Both the position numbers and the translations under genes were made by a program. A stretch of 64,000 bases of DNA, taken from the NCBI GenBank assembly GCA_019083985.1, contig JAHRCV010000001.1, positions 1,178,001-1,242,000 on the forward strand. The letters run 5' to 3'. Positions 51,780 to 61,229 of the stretch are shown here, one piece after another (positions within the stretch are counted from its first letter, which is position 1; each line of letters starts with the position of its first letter). The DNA is from Rhizobiales bacterium TNE-4. GTDB taxonomy: Bacteria; Pseudomonadota; Alphaproteobacteria; Rhizobiales; Beijerinckiaceae. Under the pieces are notes generated by a model, which was given only the letters and a program-made list of their open reading frames with translations, was not told the origin of the DNA and searched no databases.

Positions 51780-53804
51780 ATGCAGCGGATTTTCGTCGCC
51801 TGTTCCTGCGAAGGAACCATGTCCCTCAATGGCGAAGCCCTCGAAAAGGGCTGTTCCGGCCGCGTCGAATTGGCGCAATCCCTCTGCCGCGCCGAGACCG
51901 AAAAGGCCCGCGCCTTGATTGGCGCCGGGGCTCCTGTCGTGATCGGTTGCACGCAGGAATCGCCACTCTTCCTCGAAATGGCGGAGGAGATGGGCGCCGA
52001 ACAGAGGATCAGCTTCGGCAATATCCGTGAACAGGCCGGATGGTCAGATGAGGGTGCGAAGGCTGGCCCGAAAATGGCGGCCTTGCTCGCCGCTGCCGCT
52101 GAACCCATGCCGGGCACACCGCTGGTGACGCTTGAGAGCCGCGGCGTGACGTTGATCTATGGCGAAGGGCAGGAAGCGCTGGAGCTCGCGCAAACGCTGT
52201 CCGATCGCCTCGACATCACGCTGGTGTTGAAACCCGGCGCACAGATCATCCCGCCGCGCCGCGCGGAATTTCCAATCGTGCAAGGCCGCATCACGAAAGC
52301 TGAAGGCGTGCTGGGTGGCTTCACGCTCACCATTGATCGGTTTGCCCGTGCTCTGCCGTCCTCGCGCAACGCACTCATGTTCGGCCCCTCAAAAGATGGC
52401 GCCACATCGCAGACCGACATCCTCATTGATCTGACACGCGACACGCCACTGTTCTCCGCCGGCGAATTGCGCGAAGGCTATTTGCGCGCCGATCCCGGCA
52501 GCGCGTCCGCGCTTGCCGCGCTGACGTTAAAAGCCGCCGATCTCGTCGGCACATTCGACCGACCACGCTACGTGACCTACGAGGCCGATCTGTGCGCCCA
52601 TTCCCGTTCGCGCATCACGGGCTGTACGCGCTGTCTCGATCTTTGCCCAACCGGTGCGATCACACCCGATGGCAATCACGTCGCCATCGACCCTTTGATC
52701 TGCGCGGGATGCGGCCAATGTGCCGCCGCTTGCCCGACCGGTGCAGCCTCTTACGCGCTGCCGCCTGTTGATGCGGCGTTGCGCCGTCTGCGCACGCTCG
52801 TCACGACCTATCTCAAAGCGGGCGGAACGCAGGCCACCTTGCTGATCCATGACGAGCATGGCGATGAATTGATCGACGCGCTCGCGCGGTTTGGTCTTGG
52901 CCTTCCGGCCCATGTGCTGCCCTTCCGTCTCAATGAGGTGACACAGGCAGGGCCTGAATTCTTTGCATCGGCATTTGCGTGGGGTGCCGCGCGCGTTGCC
53001 ATCCTCACCCGCGCCAAGCCCAAGCACGATCTAACAGGCATGCAGGCGACCGCGGCGCTTGCCAATCGCATCCTATCCGGCCTTGGCTTCGGTGAAACGC
53101 CGGTCGCCATTCTCTCGCTCGACGATCCGGATCAATTGCGGCCTGCCCTCGCCGCTCTTTCACCCGTTCAAGCCAGCGCAAAACCGTCGACATTCTTGCC
53201 GGCCGGGAACAAGCGCGGGCTTCTTGAAGTCTCCCTGCGTGAATTGCACCGCGCGGCACCGCAACCCGTCGATGTGATTGCACTCGACAAGGGCGCTCCC
53301 TTCGGCGGCCTTGATATCGCAATCGATGGCTGCACGCTGTGTCTCTCTTGCGTCTCAGCGTGCCCGGTGAATGCGCTCGGCGACAACCCTGACAAGCCGC
53401 TCCTCAGCTTTGATGAATCGCTGTGCGTGCAATGCGGATTGTGTGCAGCGACCTGCCCCGAAAAAGTCATCACGCTCAAGCCGCAGATCGATTTCGCCGC
53501 GTGGGAAGCTCATCGCCGCGTGGTGAAGGAAGAAGAGCCGGCCTTGTGCGTGAAATGCACGAAGCCGTTCGGCACGAAAGCATCGCTCGACAAGGTGAAA
53601 GCCAAGCTCGCTTCGCATTGGATGTTCTCCGGCGAGAACGCGAAACGCGCCGATCTTCTGATGATGTGCGATGATTGCCGCGTGGAAGTCACTGTTCTTG
53701 AATCCTTCTCGCCCTATGGCGACGTGCCCGAGCGGCCGCGCGTGCGCACGAGCGAGGATTATCTGCGCGAACGCGCCGAGCGTGGCGAGGATCCGTTGAA
53801 CTGA
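51780..53804 (+). CDS. Large polyferredoxin-like [4Fe-4S] protein of the FDH locus
   Basis: 674 residues, no signal peptide, so cytosolic. Cysteine sets: C282/C285/C289, C308/C311/C314/C318, C518/C521/C524/C528 and C549/C552/C555/C559 (four ferredoxin-type clusters, one perhaps completed by C272), plus C590/C593 and C630/C633 pairs near the end. The N-terminus also has cysteines (CSCEGT at 8-13, C25, C57), suggesting another site. The middle (330-510) is an alpha/beta region of HdrA-unlike, unrecognised type. Likely moves electrons or assembles FDH. ATG 51780 begins the similarity; the upstream extension is rejected. Confidence 0.85.
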   Translation: MQRIFVACSCEGTMSLNGEALEKGCSGRVELAQSLCRAETEKARALIGAGAPVVIGCTQESPLFLEMAEEMGAEQRISFGNIREQAGWSDEGAKAGPKMAALLAAAAEPMPGTPLVTLESRGVTLIYGEGQEALELAQTLSDRLDITLVLKPGAQIIPPRRAEFPIVQGRITKAEGVLGGFTLTIDRFARALPSSRNALMFGPSKDGATSQTDILIDLTRDTPLFSAGELREGYLRADPGSASALAALTLKAADLVGTFDRPRYVTYEADLCAHSRSRITGCTRCLDLCPTGAITPDGNHVAIDPLICAGCGQCAAACPTGAASYALPPVDAALRRLRTLVTTYLKAGGTQATLLIHDEHGDELIDALARFGLGLPAHVLPFRLNEVTQAGPEFFASAFAWGAARVAILTRAKPKHDLTGMQATAALANRILSGLGFGETPVAILSLDDPDQLRPALAALSPVQASAKPSTFLPAGNKRGLLEVSLRELHRAAPQPVDVIALDKGAPFGGLDIAIDGCTLCLSCVSACPVNALGDNPDKPLLSFDESLCVQCGLCAATCPEKVITLKPQIDFAAWEAHRRVVKEEEPALCVKCTKPFGTKASLDKVKAKLASHWMFSGENAKRADLLMMCDDCRVEVTVLESFSPYGDVPERPRVRTSEDYLRERAERGEDPLN

Positions 53805-53810
53805 ACCGGA

Positions 53811-53848
53811 GGTCGCGGCGGGCGGTGTCCCAACGCGGCCTTTTCTTT
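53811..53848 (+). terminator. Candidate terminator after the polyferredoxin gene
   Basis: GGTCGCG/CGCGGCC stem (one G-T pair), 16-base loop, then TTTTCTTT, ending at the stop of the convergent WD40 gene. Confidence 0.5.
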
Positions 53849-55106
53849 AAGGCTTTGTCGCCTTTTCTAGAAACTGCATCAACGCGGCGCGATCTTGCGG
53901 GCTGCCGATCGTCTGTTCCGGCATCTTTGTCCCAGGCAGATAATGCGCCGGGCCGACTTCAAACAATTTCGAAACCGTCTCAGGCGTCCAGACAAGATCC
54001 TTGCCTTTGAGTGCATCGGAATAGACGTAATCGGGATCGGTGCCGATCTTCCGGCCGAAAATACCTTCAAGCGTTGGACCAGCGCGCGGCCCTTCACTCC
54101 GTTTCAACGTATGGCAGGCGATGCACGCGCGGTAGAGCTTCGCTCCCGGATCATCGGCATAGGCTGCCAATTCATCGGCCGATTTAATGAGCGGGACACC
54201 GCCAGCGGGTTCCCCCGTTGCAAGGTTCCAGCGCCGGATCATCCGATCGCCCCCGCCCGTCAAAAGCGTTGCATTATCGATGGCGACAAGAGACCAGACC
54301 GGCAGCCCCGGACCCACAAGCGTCGTGCGAATGCGGTTGGTGGCGACATCGATCAACGAAACCGCACCGCGAATTTGGGCAGCAGCCAAGGTCTTGCCAT
54401 CACGCGTCGCGGCGAGCGCAATCACGGGCAATTCACCGGTCACGATTTCCGATTTGACCTTGCCGTCTGCGACGAAGCGGACGCGCCCATCGCCATTCCC
54501 AACTGCGATGGTCTGATCGGGCAGCACGGCCATGGCCGTGACACCGGATGGTAATGACACCATCGCGCTTTGCTGGCCATCGCGCCAAAACCGCAGCGAG
54601 CCGTCCTGCCCCCCTGAGACCAGCGTGCCATCAGCGAGAAACTTGACCGTATTCACCGGGACCTGATGGCCAGCCAATTCAGTAATCATGCCCGGCGACG
54701 CGACAATCTTCACAAGGCCGTCCCATGAGGCGCTCGCAAATTTTTTGCCGTCAGGCGAAACGGCGAGCGATGCCACGCGCGCGTCATGCAATTTCCAATG
54801 CATCACCGGCGCTTTTGCACCCGGCTGCCAGAGCGAGACAATCCCGTCTTCGCCGCCCGTTAAGAAATCCCCATTGGGGAGGAAGGCAACCGCATCGACG
54901 CTGCCTGCGTGAAACCGAAGAACATTCTTCGCTGCGCCATTGGCACTGTTCCAGACAATGCTGGCGCCATCGAAGCCGCCCGATAGCACTTCGCGGCCAT
55001 CCTTGGACACGTCAAGCGTCCGCACGGGTCCACCATGGCCGCGCCATTCCTCGGCATAAGCCGGGTTAAGAACCAAAATCAGGGAGAGGAGAATAAAACG
55101 CAGCAT
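53847..55106 (-). CDS. WD40 beta-propeller fused to class I cytochrome c
   Basis: 419 residues, periplasmic: signal peptide 1-18 (ending NPAYA), about seven WD40-like blades (20-305, with repeats of the form GGxDGxxxxW), then a mono-haem cytochrome c domain (310-419) with CIACH (C328, C331, H332) and axial Met395 in PGTKMP. WD40-cytochrome fusions occur beside alphaproteobacterial FDH genes. It could take electrons from a periplasmic donor or assist assembly; neither is shown. Confidence 0.9.
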   Translation of the reverse strand: MLRFILLSLILVLNPAYAEEWRGHGGPVRTLDVSKDGREVLSGGFDGASIVWNSANGAAKNVLRFHAGSVDAVAFLPNGDFLTGGEDGIVSLWQPGAKAPVMHWKLHDARVASLAVSPDGKKFASASWDGLVKIVASPGMITELAGHQVPVNTVKFLADGTLVSGGQDGSLRFWRDGQQSAMVSLPSGVTAMAVLPDQTIAVGNGDGRVRFVADGKVKSEIVTGELPVIALAATRDGKTLAAAQIRGAVSLIDVATNRIRTTLVGPGLPVWSLVAIDNATLLTGGGDRMIRRWNLATGEPAGGVPLIKSADELAAYADDPGAKLYRACIACHTLKRSEGPRAGPTLEGIFGRKIGTDPDYVYSDALKGKDLVWTPETVSKLFEVGPAHYLPGTKMPEQTIGSPQDRAALMQFLEKATKP

Positions 55107-55205
55107 GATTGGCAGGCGGATGACGGGAGGTTGACTTCACCAGATCGGGCGACAATGTCTAGCCACTTGAAGCGCGACACGATGACCAAACAAAGGCCAG
55201 ACGGA

Positions 55206-55430
55206 ATGGAAACGCGATCACTCGATCTGAAAGGGCTGAAATGCCCCCTGCCCGCCTTGAAGACGCGCAAGGCGCTCTCTGGCATGCAAGCGGGTGAAGA
55301 GATCCAAGTGACCTGCACAGACCCAATGGCGGCAATCGATATACCGCACCTGTGTCAGGTCACGGGCGATACGCTGGTTCATCAGGAGACGCGTGCGGAC
55401 GCGCTCCTGTTCACCATCCGCAAGGCCTGA
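55206..55430 (+). CDS. TusA-family sulfur carrier
   Basis: 74 residues from ATG 55206 (alternatives at 55182 and 55155 in frame). The CPLPALK motif holds the persulfide cysteine (C15 from this start; the motif CPxP is diagnostic), followed by GEEIQVTCTDPMAAIDIPHLC. In an FDH setting it may supply sulfur to FdhD or to Moco synthesis; tRNA thiolation is the alternative. Directly convergent with valS, with no intergenic space. Confidence 0.85.
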   Translation: METRSLDLKGLKCPLPALKTRKALSGMQAGEEIQVTCTDPMAAIDIPHLCQVTGDTLVHQETRADALLFTIRKA

Positions 55431-58136
55431 TCAACCCAAACGGCTGAGGGCGTCTTCAAGCTTGCCGACACGCAGCAACGCATCCTCGCGACGCTCACGC
55501 TGCTCCTCGACCACCTCTTCCGGCGCGCGTTTCATAAAGTCGGCATTATTGAGCTTCGCGTCGATCTTGGTAATCTCGCCACGATTCTTTTCGATCTCTT
55601 TTTTGAGACGGGCTTTCTCGGCAGGAATATCGACAATGCCAGCCAAGGGCAGAGCCGCGCTCTCACCATGGACAACAAGACCTATCGACTCGGCCGGAGA
55701 CTGATCAGCGAAGGAGATCTCCGAAAGCCGCGCAAGCCGCTTCAGCATATCGCCCCAGACGGCAACGCGTGTATGTGTGCCCGTTGATGCCTTCACCAGC
55801 ACGAGCGGAATTTGTGCACCGGGTGGCACATTCGTCTCATTGCGCGCTGAACGAATGGCGGTAACGAGGTCGACAAGCCAACCAATTTCACCCTCCGCTT
55901 CTTCATCAATGAAGGTGAAATCAGACGGCCAAGTGGCCAGCGCTAGAATGGTATCGCGCTTCGGCCCTTCAGCACCCTTGATCGCCCATAATTCCTCTGT
56001 GAGGTAGGGCATGAAGGGGTGAAGCATTTTCAAGACAAGATCGAAGACAAAGGCGATCGCTGCACGCGTCTCGTCCTTGGCCGGGCCGTCCTCGCCCATC
56101 AACACAGGCTTGGCGAGTTCGAGATACCAATCGCAGAAGAAATTCCATGCAAAGCGATAGGCTGCATTGGCCGCATCATTGAAGCGATAGGCTTCGATCG
56201 CCTTTGTTACATCGGCAATCGCCTTCGCGGCGAATGTCAGCGCTGCACGGTTGAGTTTCTGCTCCACCTTGGAGGGATCAAACCCGGCAACGCGCGCACA
56301 ACCATTCATCTCCGCAAAGCGGGCCGCGTTCCAAATTTTCGTTGCGAAATTGCGATAGCCTTCGACACGGCTTGTGGCGAGCTTGATATCGCGACCTTGC
56401 GCGGCCATCGCTGCCAGCGTGAAACGCAAAGCATCCGCACCATATTGATCGACGAGTTCAAGCGGGTCGATGACATTGCCCTTCGACTTCGACATCTTCG
56501 CGCCCTTCTCGTCACGGACGAGCGCATGAATATAGACCGTGTGGAAGGGCGGCTCTTTCATGAAATGGATGCCCATCATCATCATGCGGGCGACCCAGAA
56601 AAAGATGATATCGAAACCGGTGACCAGCACATCGGTGGGATAATAGCGTTCCAATTCCTTGGTTTTCTCAGGCCAGCCCAAGGTCGAGAATGGCCAGAGC
56701 GCGGACGAGAACCATGTGTCGAGCACATCCTCGTCACGTGTCAGCCGTTCATCGGCGCCGTAATGCTGGCGCGCAGCCGCCTTCGCATCGGCTTCCGTCT
56801 TCTCGACAAACACTGTGCCATCGGGCCCGTACCACGCCGGGATCTGATGACCCCACCAAAGCTGACGCGAAATGCACCAAGGCTCGATATTTTCGAGCCA
56901 TTGGAAATAGGTCTTCTCCCAATTCTCCGGCACAAATTTCGTCTTGCCGGAGCGCACCGCTTCAAGCGCCGGCTGCGCGAGCGTCTTGGCATCGACATAC
57001 CATTGGTCGGTGAGCCACGGCTCAATCACAACATTCGAGCGGTCACCATGCGGCACCATATAAACATTGGGTTGAATTTCACGTAAGCGACCGCGCTCTT
57101 CCATCATCGCAATAATGGTTTTACGCGCCGCGAAACGGTCCGTGCCATGCAACGCCAAAACCGCATCAAGATCCGCTGATGGCTTGGCGTCGAGAAGAAA
57201 CGCTTCATTGCCGCGCAGCGCCAAGCGCGCCTCAGCATCGAAAATGTTGATCAGCGGAAGATCGTGCCGCTTACCGACTTCAAAATCGTTGAAATCATGC
57301 GCGGGCGTGATTTTCACCGCACCGGTGCCTTTTTCCGGATCGGCATAATCATCGGCAACGATGGGGATGAGACGGCCCACAAGCGGTAGCCGCGCCTTCT
57401 TGCCAATCAGATGCTTCAGCTTCTCGTTCTCGGGATGGACCGCAATGGCAGTATCGCCAAGCATCGTCTCCGGTCGCGTCGTGGCAATCGTGATGATGTC
57501 ATCCGAACCTTCGATCGGATAATCGAAATGCCACAGATTGCCCTTCACCTCGACCTGCATCACTTCAAGATCGGAGATGGCGGTCTGGAATTTCGGATCC
57601 CAATTGACGAGGCGCTTGTCGCGATAGATCAGGCCTTGCTTATAGAGCGTGACGAACACTTCGAGCACGGCCTGCGACAGGCCTTCATCCATGGTAAAGC
57701 GTTCGCGCGACCAATCGCAGGAAGCACCCAAGCGCTTCAACTGGTTGACGATGGTGCCGCCGGATTCGGCCTTCCACGCCCAAACTTCTTCGAGAAATTT
57801 TTCGCGGCCCATGGTGCGGCGGTCAGGCCGTTGCTCAGCGGCAAGCTTACGCTCGACAACCATCTGCGTCGCAATGCCGGCGTGATCGGTGCCCGGTTGC
57901 CACAATACGTCGCGGCCGCGCATACGCTCGAAACGGCACAACACATCTTGCAACGTGTTGTTGAGCGCGTGGCCCATATGCAAAGAACCCGTGACGTTCG
58001 GCGGGGGGATGACGATGGTGTAAGGTTTGGCGTGAGCCCGGTCAGGACGACCCGCCTTGAACGCTTGTTCCTTGTCCCACAGCGGCGCAATGCGCGCTTC
58101 CACAGCGGCGGGGTCGAAGGTCTTATCCATCATCAT
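55431..58136 (-). CDS. valS: Valyl-tRNA synthetase
   Basis: 901 residues. Class I signatures: HIGH variant HMGHALNN (about residues 57-64) and KMSKSKGN. The editing domain (TTRPETMLGDTAIAVHP) and the C-terminal coiled-coil (KARLKKEIEKNRGEITKIDAKL, about 830-855) are present. Three consecutive ATGs precede the body, so the exact start is uncertain by 2 codons. Confidence 0.97.
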   Translation of the reverse strand: MMMDKTFDPAAVEARIAPLWDKEQAFKAGRPDRAHAKPYTIVIPPPNVTGSLHMGHALNNTLQDVLCRFERMRGRDVLWQPGTDHAGIATQMVVERKLAAEQRPDRRTMGREKFLEEVWAWKAESGGTIVNQLKRLGASCDWSRERFTMDEGLSQAVLEVFVTLYKQGLIYRDKRLVNWDPKFQTAISDLEVMQVEVKGNLWHFDYPIEGSDDIITIATTRPETMLGDTAIAVHPENEKLKHLIGKKARLPLVGRLIPIVADDYADPEKGTGAVKITPAHDFNDFEVGKRHDLPLINIFDAEARLALRGNEAFLLDAKPSADLDAVLALHGTDRFAARKTIIAMMEERGRLREIQPNVYMVPHGDRSNVVIEPWLTDQWYVDAKTLAQPALEAVRSGKTKFVPENWEKTYFQWLENIEPWCISRQLWWGHQIPAWYGPDGTVFVEKTEADAKAAARQHYGADERLTRDEDVLDTWFSSALWPFSTLGWPEKTKELERYYPTDVLVTGFDIIFFWVARMMMMGIHFMKEPPFHTVYIHALVRDEKGAKMSKSKGNVIDPLELVDQYGADALRFTLAAMAAQGRDIKLATSRVEGYRNFATKIWNAARFAEMNGCARVAGFDPSKVEQKLNRAALTFAAKAIADVTKAIEAYRFNDAANAAYRFAWNFFCDWYLELAKPVLMGEDGPAKDETRAAIAFVFDLVLKMLHPFMPYLTEELWAIKGAEGPKRDTILALATWPSDFTFIDEEAEGEIGWLVDLVTAIRSARNETNVPPGAQIPLVLVKASTGTHTRVAVWGDMLKRLARLSEISFADQSPAESIGLVVHGESAALPLAGIVDIPAEKARLKKEIEKNRGEITKIDAKLNNADFMKRAPEEVVEEQRERREDALLRVGKLEDALSRLG

Positions 58137-58283
58137 CTACATCCTTGGCACCCAAGGGGTGCACGTCTCCATAGCCCCTTAGGCGCACCCTCTTCCGGAG
58201 CTGGGAAGGCGCGCGACACAGGCCAACAATTGGGGGTTAAGAACCCGAGCGCGGCGGTGAAGTCAATTCCACCGCGGCAGGGC

Positions 58284-58883
58284 TTATCGACCGGATTGGG
58301 CCGAGATGCGCTCGATTTCCTGCTTCACCAACCGCTCCGCGATTGCCGGGAGATTGGCGTCGAGCCATTCCTTCAGCATCGGACGCAACAGATCGGCGAC
58401 GAGGCCCTCAAGCGTCTTCGTTTCGGCCGTGACCTTCAGCGCTGAAATCCGGCCGAAGGCAGCAGAGAGGGCTTCTTCCGCCTCCCCCGCAATGAGCCTT
58501 TGGAGTTGTGCACCTTCCGACGCCGCCCCATTCGCCACCGCGCCAGCGGCCGGCGCGCTCGCTTTGCCATGAGACGGCGCTGCTTGTGGCTTGGGCGGCA
58601 GAACAGGCGTTGGTTCTGCGGGCTTAGGCCGGATTGCAGCCACAAGCCCCTCTGTGACGGCTTGCTGCGAGGGCTGGGCCGCCACTGGTTTCACCTGCGA
58701 AACCGGCCTGACGAGTGGTTGGGCCAGATCGAGCACATCTTCACCGGCCGGGGCATCGACAACCGTGCGGGATGAGGACGCAGCTGAGCTCTCGTCATTC
58801 TGCTCATCGGCAATAATCCGGCGTATTGACGCCAGAATATCGTCAATCGTCGGTTCAGAGGATTTAGCGCTCGCGCTCGTCAT
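58284..58883 (-). CDS. popZ: PopZ-type polar organizer (DUF2497 family)
   Basis: 199 residues: the short N-terminal helix EPTIDDILASIRRIIADEQ (10-28) that binds client proteins, a Pro/Ala-rich disordered middle (about 35-125), and the C-terminal oligomerisation helices (LEGLVADLLRPMLKEWLDANL, RLVKQEIERISAQ). PopZ self-assembles at the cell pole and captures ParB and regulators. Adjacency to valS matches alphaproteobacterial synteny. Confidence 0.9.
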   Translation of the reverse strand: MTSASAKSSEPTIDDILASIRRIIADEQNDESSAASSSRTVVDAPAGEDVLDLAQPLVRPVSQVKPVAAQPSQQAVTEGLVAAIRPKPAEPTPVLPPKPQAAPSHGKASAPAAGAVANGAASEGAQLQRLIAGEAEEALSAAFGRISALKVTAETKTLEGLVADLLRPMLKEWLDANLPAIAERLVKQEIERISAQSGR

Positions 58884-58975
58884 GCATGGATTCCGTCGGT
58901 CCGGGTCAGCCGACGCAACAAGGACCCGGAATTGCCACGACTATGGTACAGGAAACTCGGATTCGGAAGGGTTGA

Positions 58976-60379
58976 TCAACGCCCGTCGGGAGTTCTCAAC
59001 CCAATCCACTTGTCACGGACCTGATTATAATGGGTCGTGGCGTTATATTGGTCGACCTTGAGCGCCAATGTCGTGGCCGAGAGACGGCCCATTGCAGCCA
59101 GCACCTGATAGGAGATGACGACGCGGTCGCGCTGTGCGGCGACAAGGTTCACGCGCGCGCTCAGCAAATCCTGATCGGTGATCAAGACGTCGAGCGTTGT
59201 CCGCTGGCCGACCTTGGCTTCTTCCCGCACGCCATTGAGCGCGATGGTGGCGGCCTGAATTTGCGCTTCGGCGGCCTGAATGCGCGCTTTGGCAGCTTCG
59301 AGCTGGCTCCATGTCGCAACCACAGCAGCACGGACACGGTCACGCGCGAGATCGAGTTCGAGCTGACGCTGGCCGAGTGTTTCCTTGGCCTGCCTTACGC
59401 GGGCATAGGTTTCGCCGCCCTCATAGATCGGAACGTTCAAACGGCCGACGACTTGCGCTTGAATGAGGTCGATGTTCGAGCCCTGATAATCCCAGCGGCG
59501 TTGGGCGGAGCCCTGCAAGCCGACACTGGGATAAAGCTCACTTTCGACCACTTTCACATCGAGCTGCGCGACATCGACATTGTGGGCGGCCGCAATGATG
59601 GCGGGATGATTGCCAAACGCGATGCGAACCGCTTCATCCAGCGCCTTCGGCAAGAGGCGCTCCACAGGCTTGGCGGGCGCAAGCTGTTTAGGCTCGACGC
59701 CAATCACTTGGCGGTAGCGGGCGATGGACGCCTTCAGGTTGCCTTCAGCCAGCGACCATTCGGAACGGCCAGCGGCCAAGCGCGCTTCGACCTGTGCCAC
59801 GTCAGTGCGCGTCACTTCACCGACATTGAAGCGGTCCTGCGTCTGGCGCAGCTGCTCGTTCAACACGTCGATATTGGCGGAGCGCAGGTTCAGAAAGGCA
59901 GTGTCCCGCAACACGTCCATATAGGCGGTGGCCGCATCGGTCAGGATGGTTTGCTCGGACGTGCGCAGCGAGGCGCGACCAGCGAGCACCGAGGCATCCG
60001 CACGGCGAACCGTGTTGCCCGTCCGGTTACCGTTATAAAGGGTTTGATCGATCGTCAGCGCGGCACCACGGGGCCAGAACGCATCGTTCTGGATGTTGGC
60101 GCCCCCCAAAGTATTGCGGGTGACGTCGAGGTTCGACAGGCCGAGATCGCCTGAGGCGTTGACGCGCGGCCGATAGCCGGACAAGGCCCGCGGCACGTTT
60201 TCGTCAATCGCGCGTAACTGAGCGCGCTGGGCGTTCAAATCGGGATTGGAACCATAGGCACGGGCCAAGGCCGACTCGATCGTCTCAGCCGAGGCGGACC
60301 CCATCAAGGCCGCCAGCAACGCGAACGCAACAACACCTTTGGTCGCCTTGCGTGTGACTTTGCCCACTTCAAACCCCAT
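58976..60379 (-). CDS. tolC: TolC-family outer-membrane channel
   Basis: 467 residues: signal peptide to about 31 (GSASA), then the duplicated TolC helix-strand repeat (ETIESALARAYGSNPDLNAQRA; SLRTSEQTILTDAATAYMDVLRD; later RLNVPIYEGGETYARVRQAKE). It forms the outer-membrane duct for type I secretion and drug efflux, and could serve export of the two RTX proteins of this window, though no ABC/MFP partner lies here. Confidence 0.92.
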   Translation of the reverse strand: MGFEVGKVTRKATKGVVAFALLAALMGSASAETIESALARAYGSNPDLNAQRAQLRAIDENVPRALSGYRPRVNASGDLGLSNLDVTRNTLGGANIQNDAFWPRGAALTIDQTLYNGNRTGNTVRRADASVLAGRASLRTSEQTILTDAATAYMDVLRDTAFLNLRSANIDVLNEQLRQTQDRFNVGEVTRTDVAQVEARLAAGRSEWSLAEGNLKASIARYRQVIGVEPKQLAPAKPVERLLPKALDEAVRIAFGNHPAIIAAAHNVDVAQLDVKVVESELYPSVGLQGSAQRRWDYQGSNIDLIQAQVVGRLNVPIYEGGETYARVRQAKETLGQRQLELDLARDRVRAAVVATWSQLEAAKARIQAAEAQIQAATIALNGVREEAKVGQRTTLDVLITDQDLLSARVNLVAAQRDRVVISYQVLAAMGRLSATTLALKVDQYNATTHYNQVRDKWIGLRTPDGR

Positions 60380-60440
60380 CCCGACCGACCAGCATTACGT
60401 TACGCAACATTGACGGATATGGTTAATAAATAGTTAAGCC

Positions 60441-61109
60441 TTAGAACACGAAACCTGGCGCCTTAGCAAAAGCAGGCAATAGCGGTGCCGCTGCGTTAAG
60501 CAACGCAATAGACCCGGTCTCGGTTCCACTCTTGGTCCATAGCGTGATTCGGCCAGACTGCCCCTTCCCCATCACCGCGACCAAGCGACCGCCATCGGCA
60601 AGCTGAGAAAGAAGAGCAGTCGGTTCGACCTCGAGTGCTCCCTCAACGACGATCACATCATAAGGCGCCTTTGCCGGCACACCCTTGGCGAGACCACCGC
60701 TGACCAGTTCGACACCCGATTGCGCGCCCAAAATCGTGCGGGCAGCAGCAACCATCGCCTCATTGTCGAGGGCGACGACTGAAGCCGCCATTTGCGCCAG
60801 AACAGCCGCAGACCATCCGGTGCCGCAGGCGACATCCAACACGCGGTCGGACTTTTTGACCGCCGCCGCTTGCGCCATACGACCGAACACCATGGGCGCC
60901 AACATGAAGCGCGGCTCAGCGCTGCCTTCGGGCCCTACGGGTAAATCGCGGTCAATGTAAGCAAAGGCCCGATCCTGCGGGCGGACAAACGCTTCGCGCG
61001 AGGTTTCGAGGATGGCGGCCAGAAGCGCCTTGTCATTCACATCAGCCGTGCGGAGCTGGCCATCGACCAGTTGGCGGCGCTGTTGAGCATCGTGCGGCAT
61101 GGATTTCAT
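60441..61109 (-). CDS. Protein-L-isoaspartate O-methyltransferase family protein
   Basis: 222-residue SAM-dependent methyltransferase fold with motif I RVLDVACGTGWSAAVLAQ (about 88-105) and post-motif acidic residue in VVALDNE. The N-terminal QRRQLVDGQLRTADVNDKALLAAI helix resembles PCMT, but it is a divergent paralogue common beside tolC in alphaproteobacteria, so repair of isoaspartyl residues is not certain. Either of two nearby ATGs may start it. Confidence 0.82.
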   Translation of the reverse strand: MKSMPHDAQQRRQLVDGQLRTADVNDKALLAAILETSREAFVRPQDRAFAYIDRDLPVGPEGSAEPRFMLAPMVFGRMAQAAAVKKSDRVLDVACGTGWSAAVLAQMAASVVALDNEAMVAAARTILGAQSGVELVSGGLAKGVPAKAPYDVIVVEGALEVEPTALLSQLADGGRLVAVMGKGQSGRITLWTKSGTETGSIALLNAAAPLLPAFAKAPGFVF

Positions 61110-61229
61110 CCACTCCGGAATAATCAGCGATCAGCCTTCTGCGGCAGGGGCCTACAAAAGGCAAGGTTTGCAGTCACTGCGCGCGAACGGCGAGCCCGGC
61201 TGGGCCCAACCGCACGCGCACCTTAAGCG

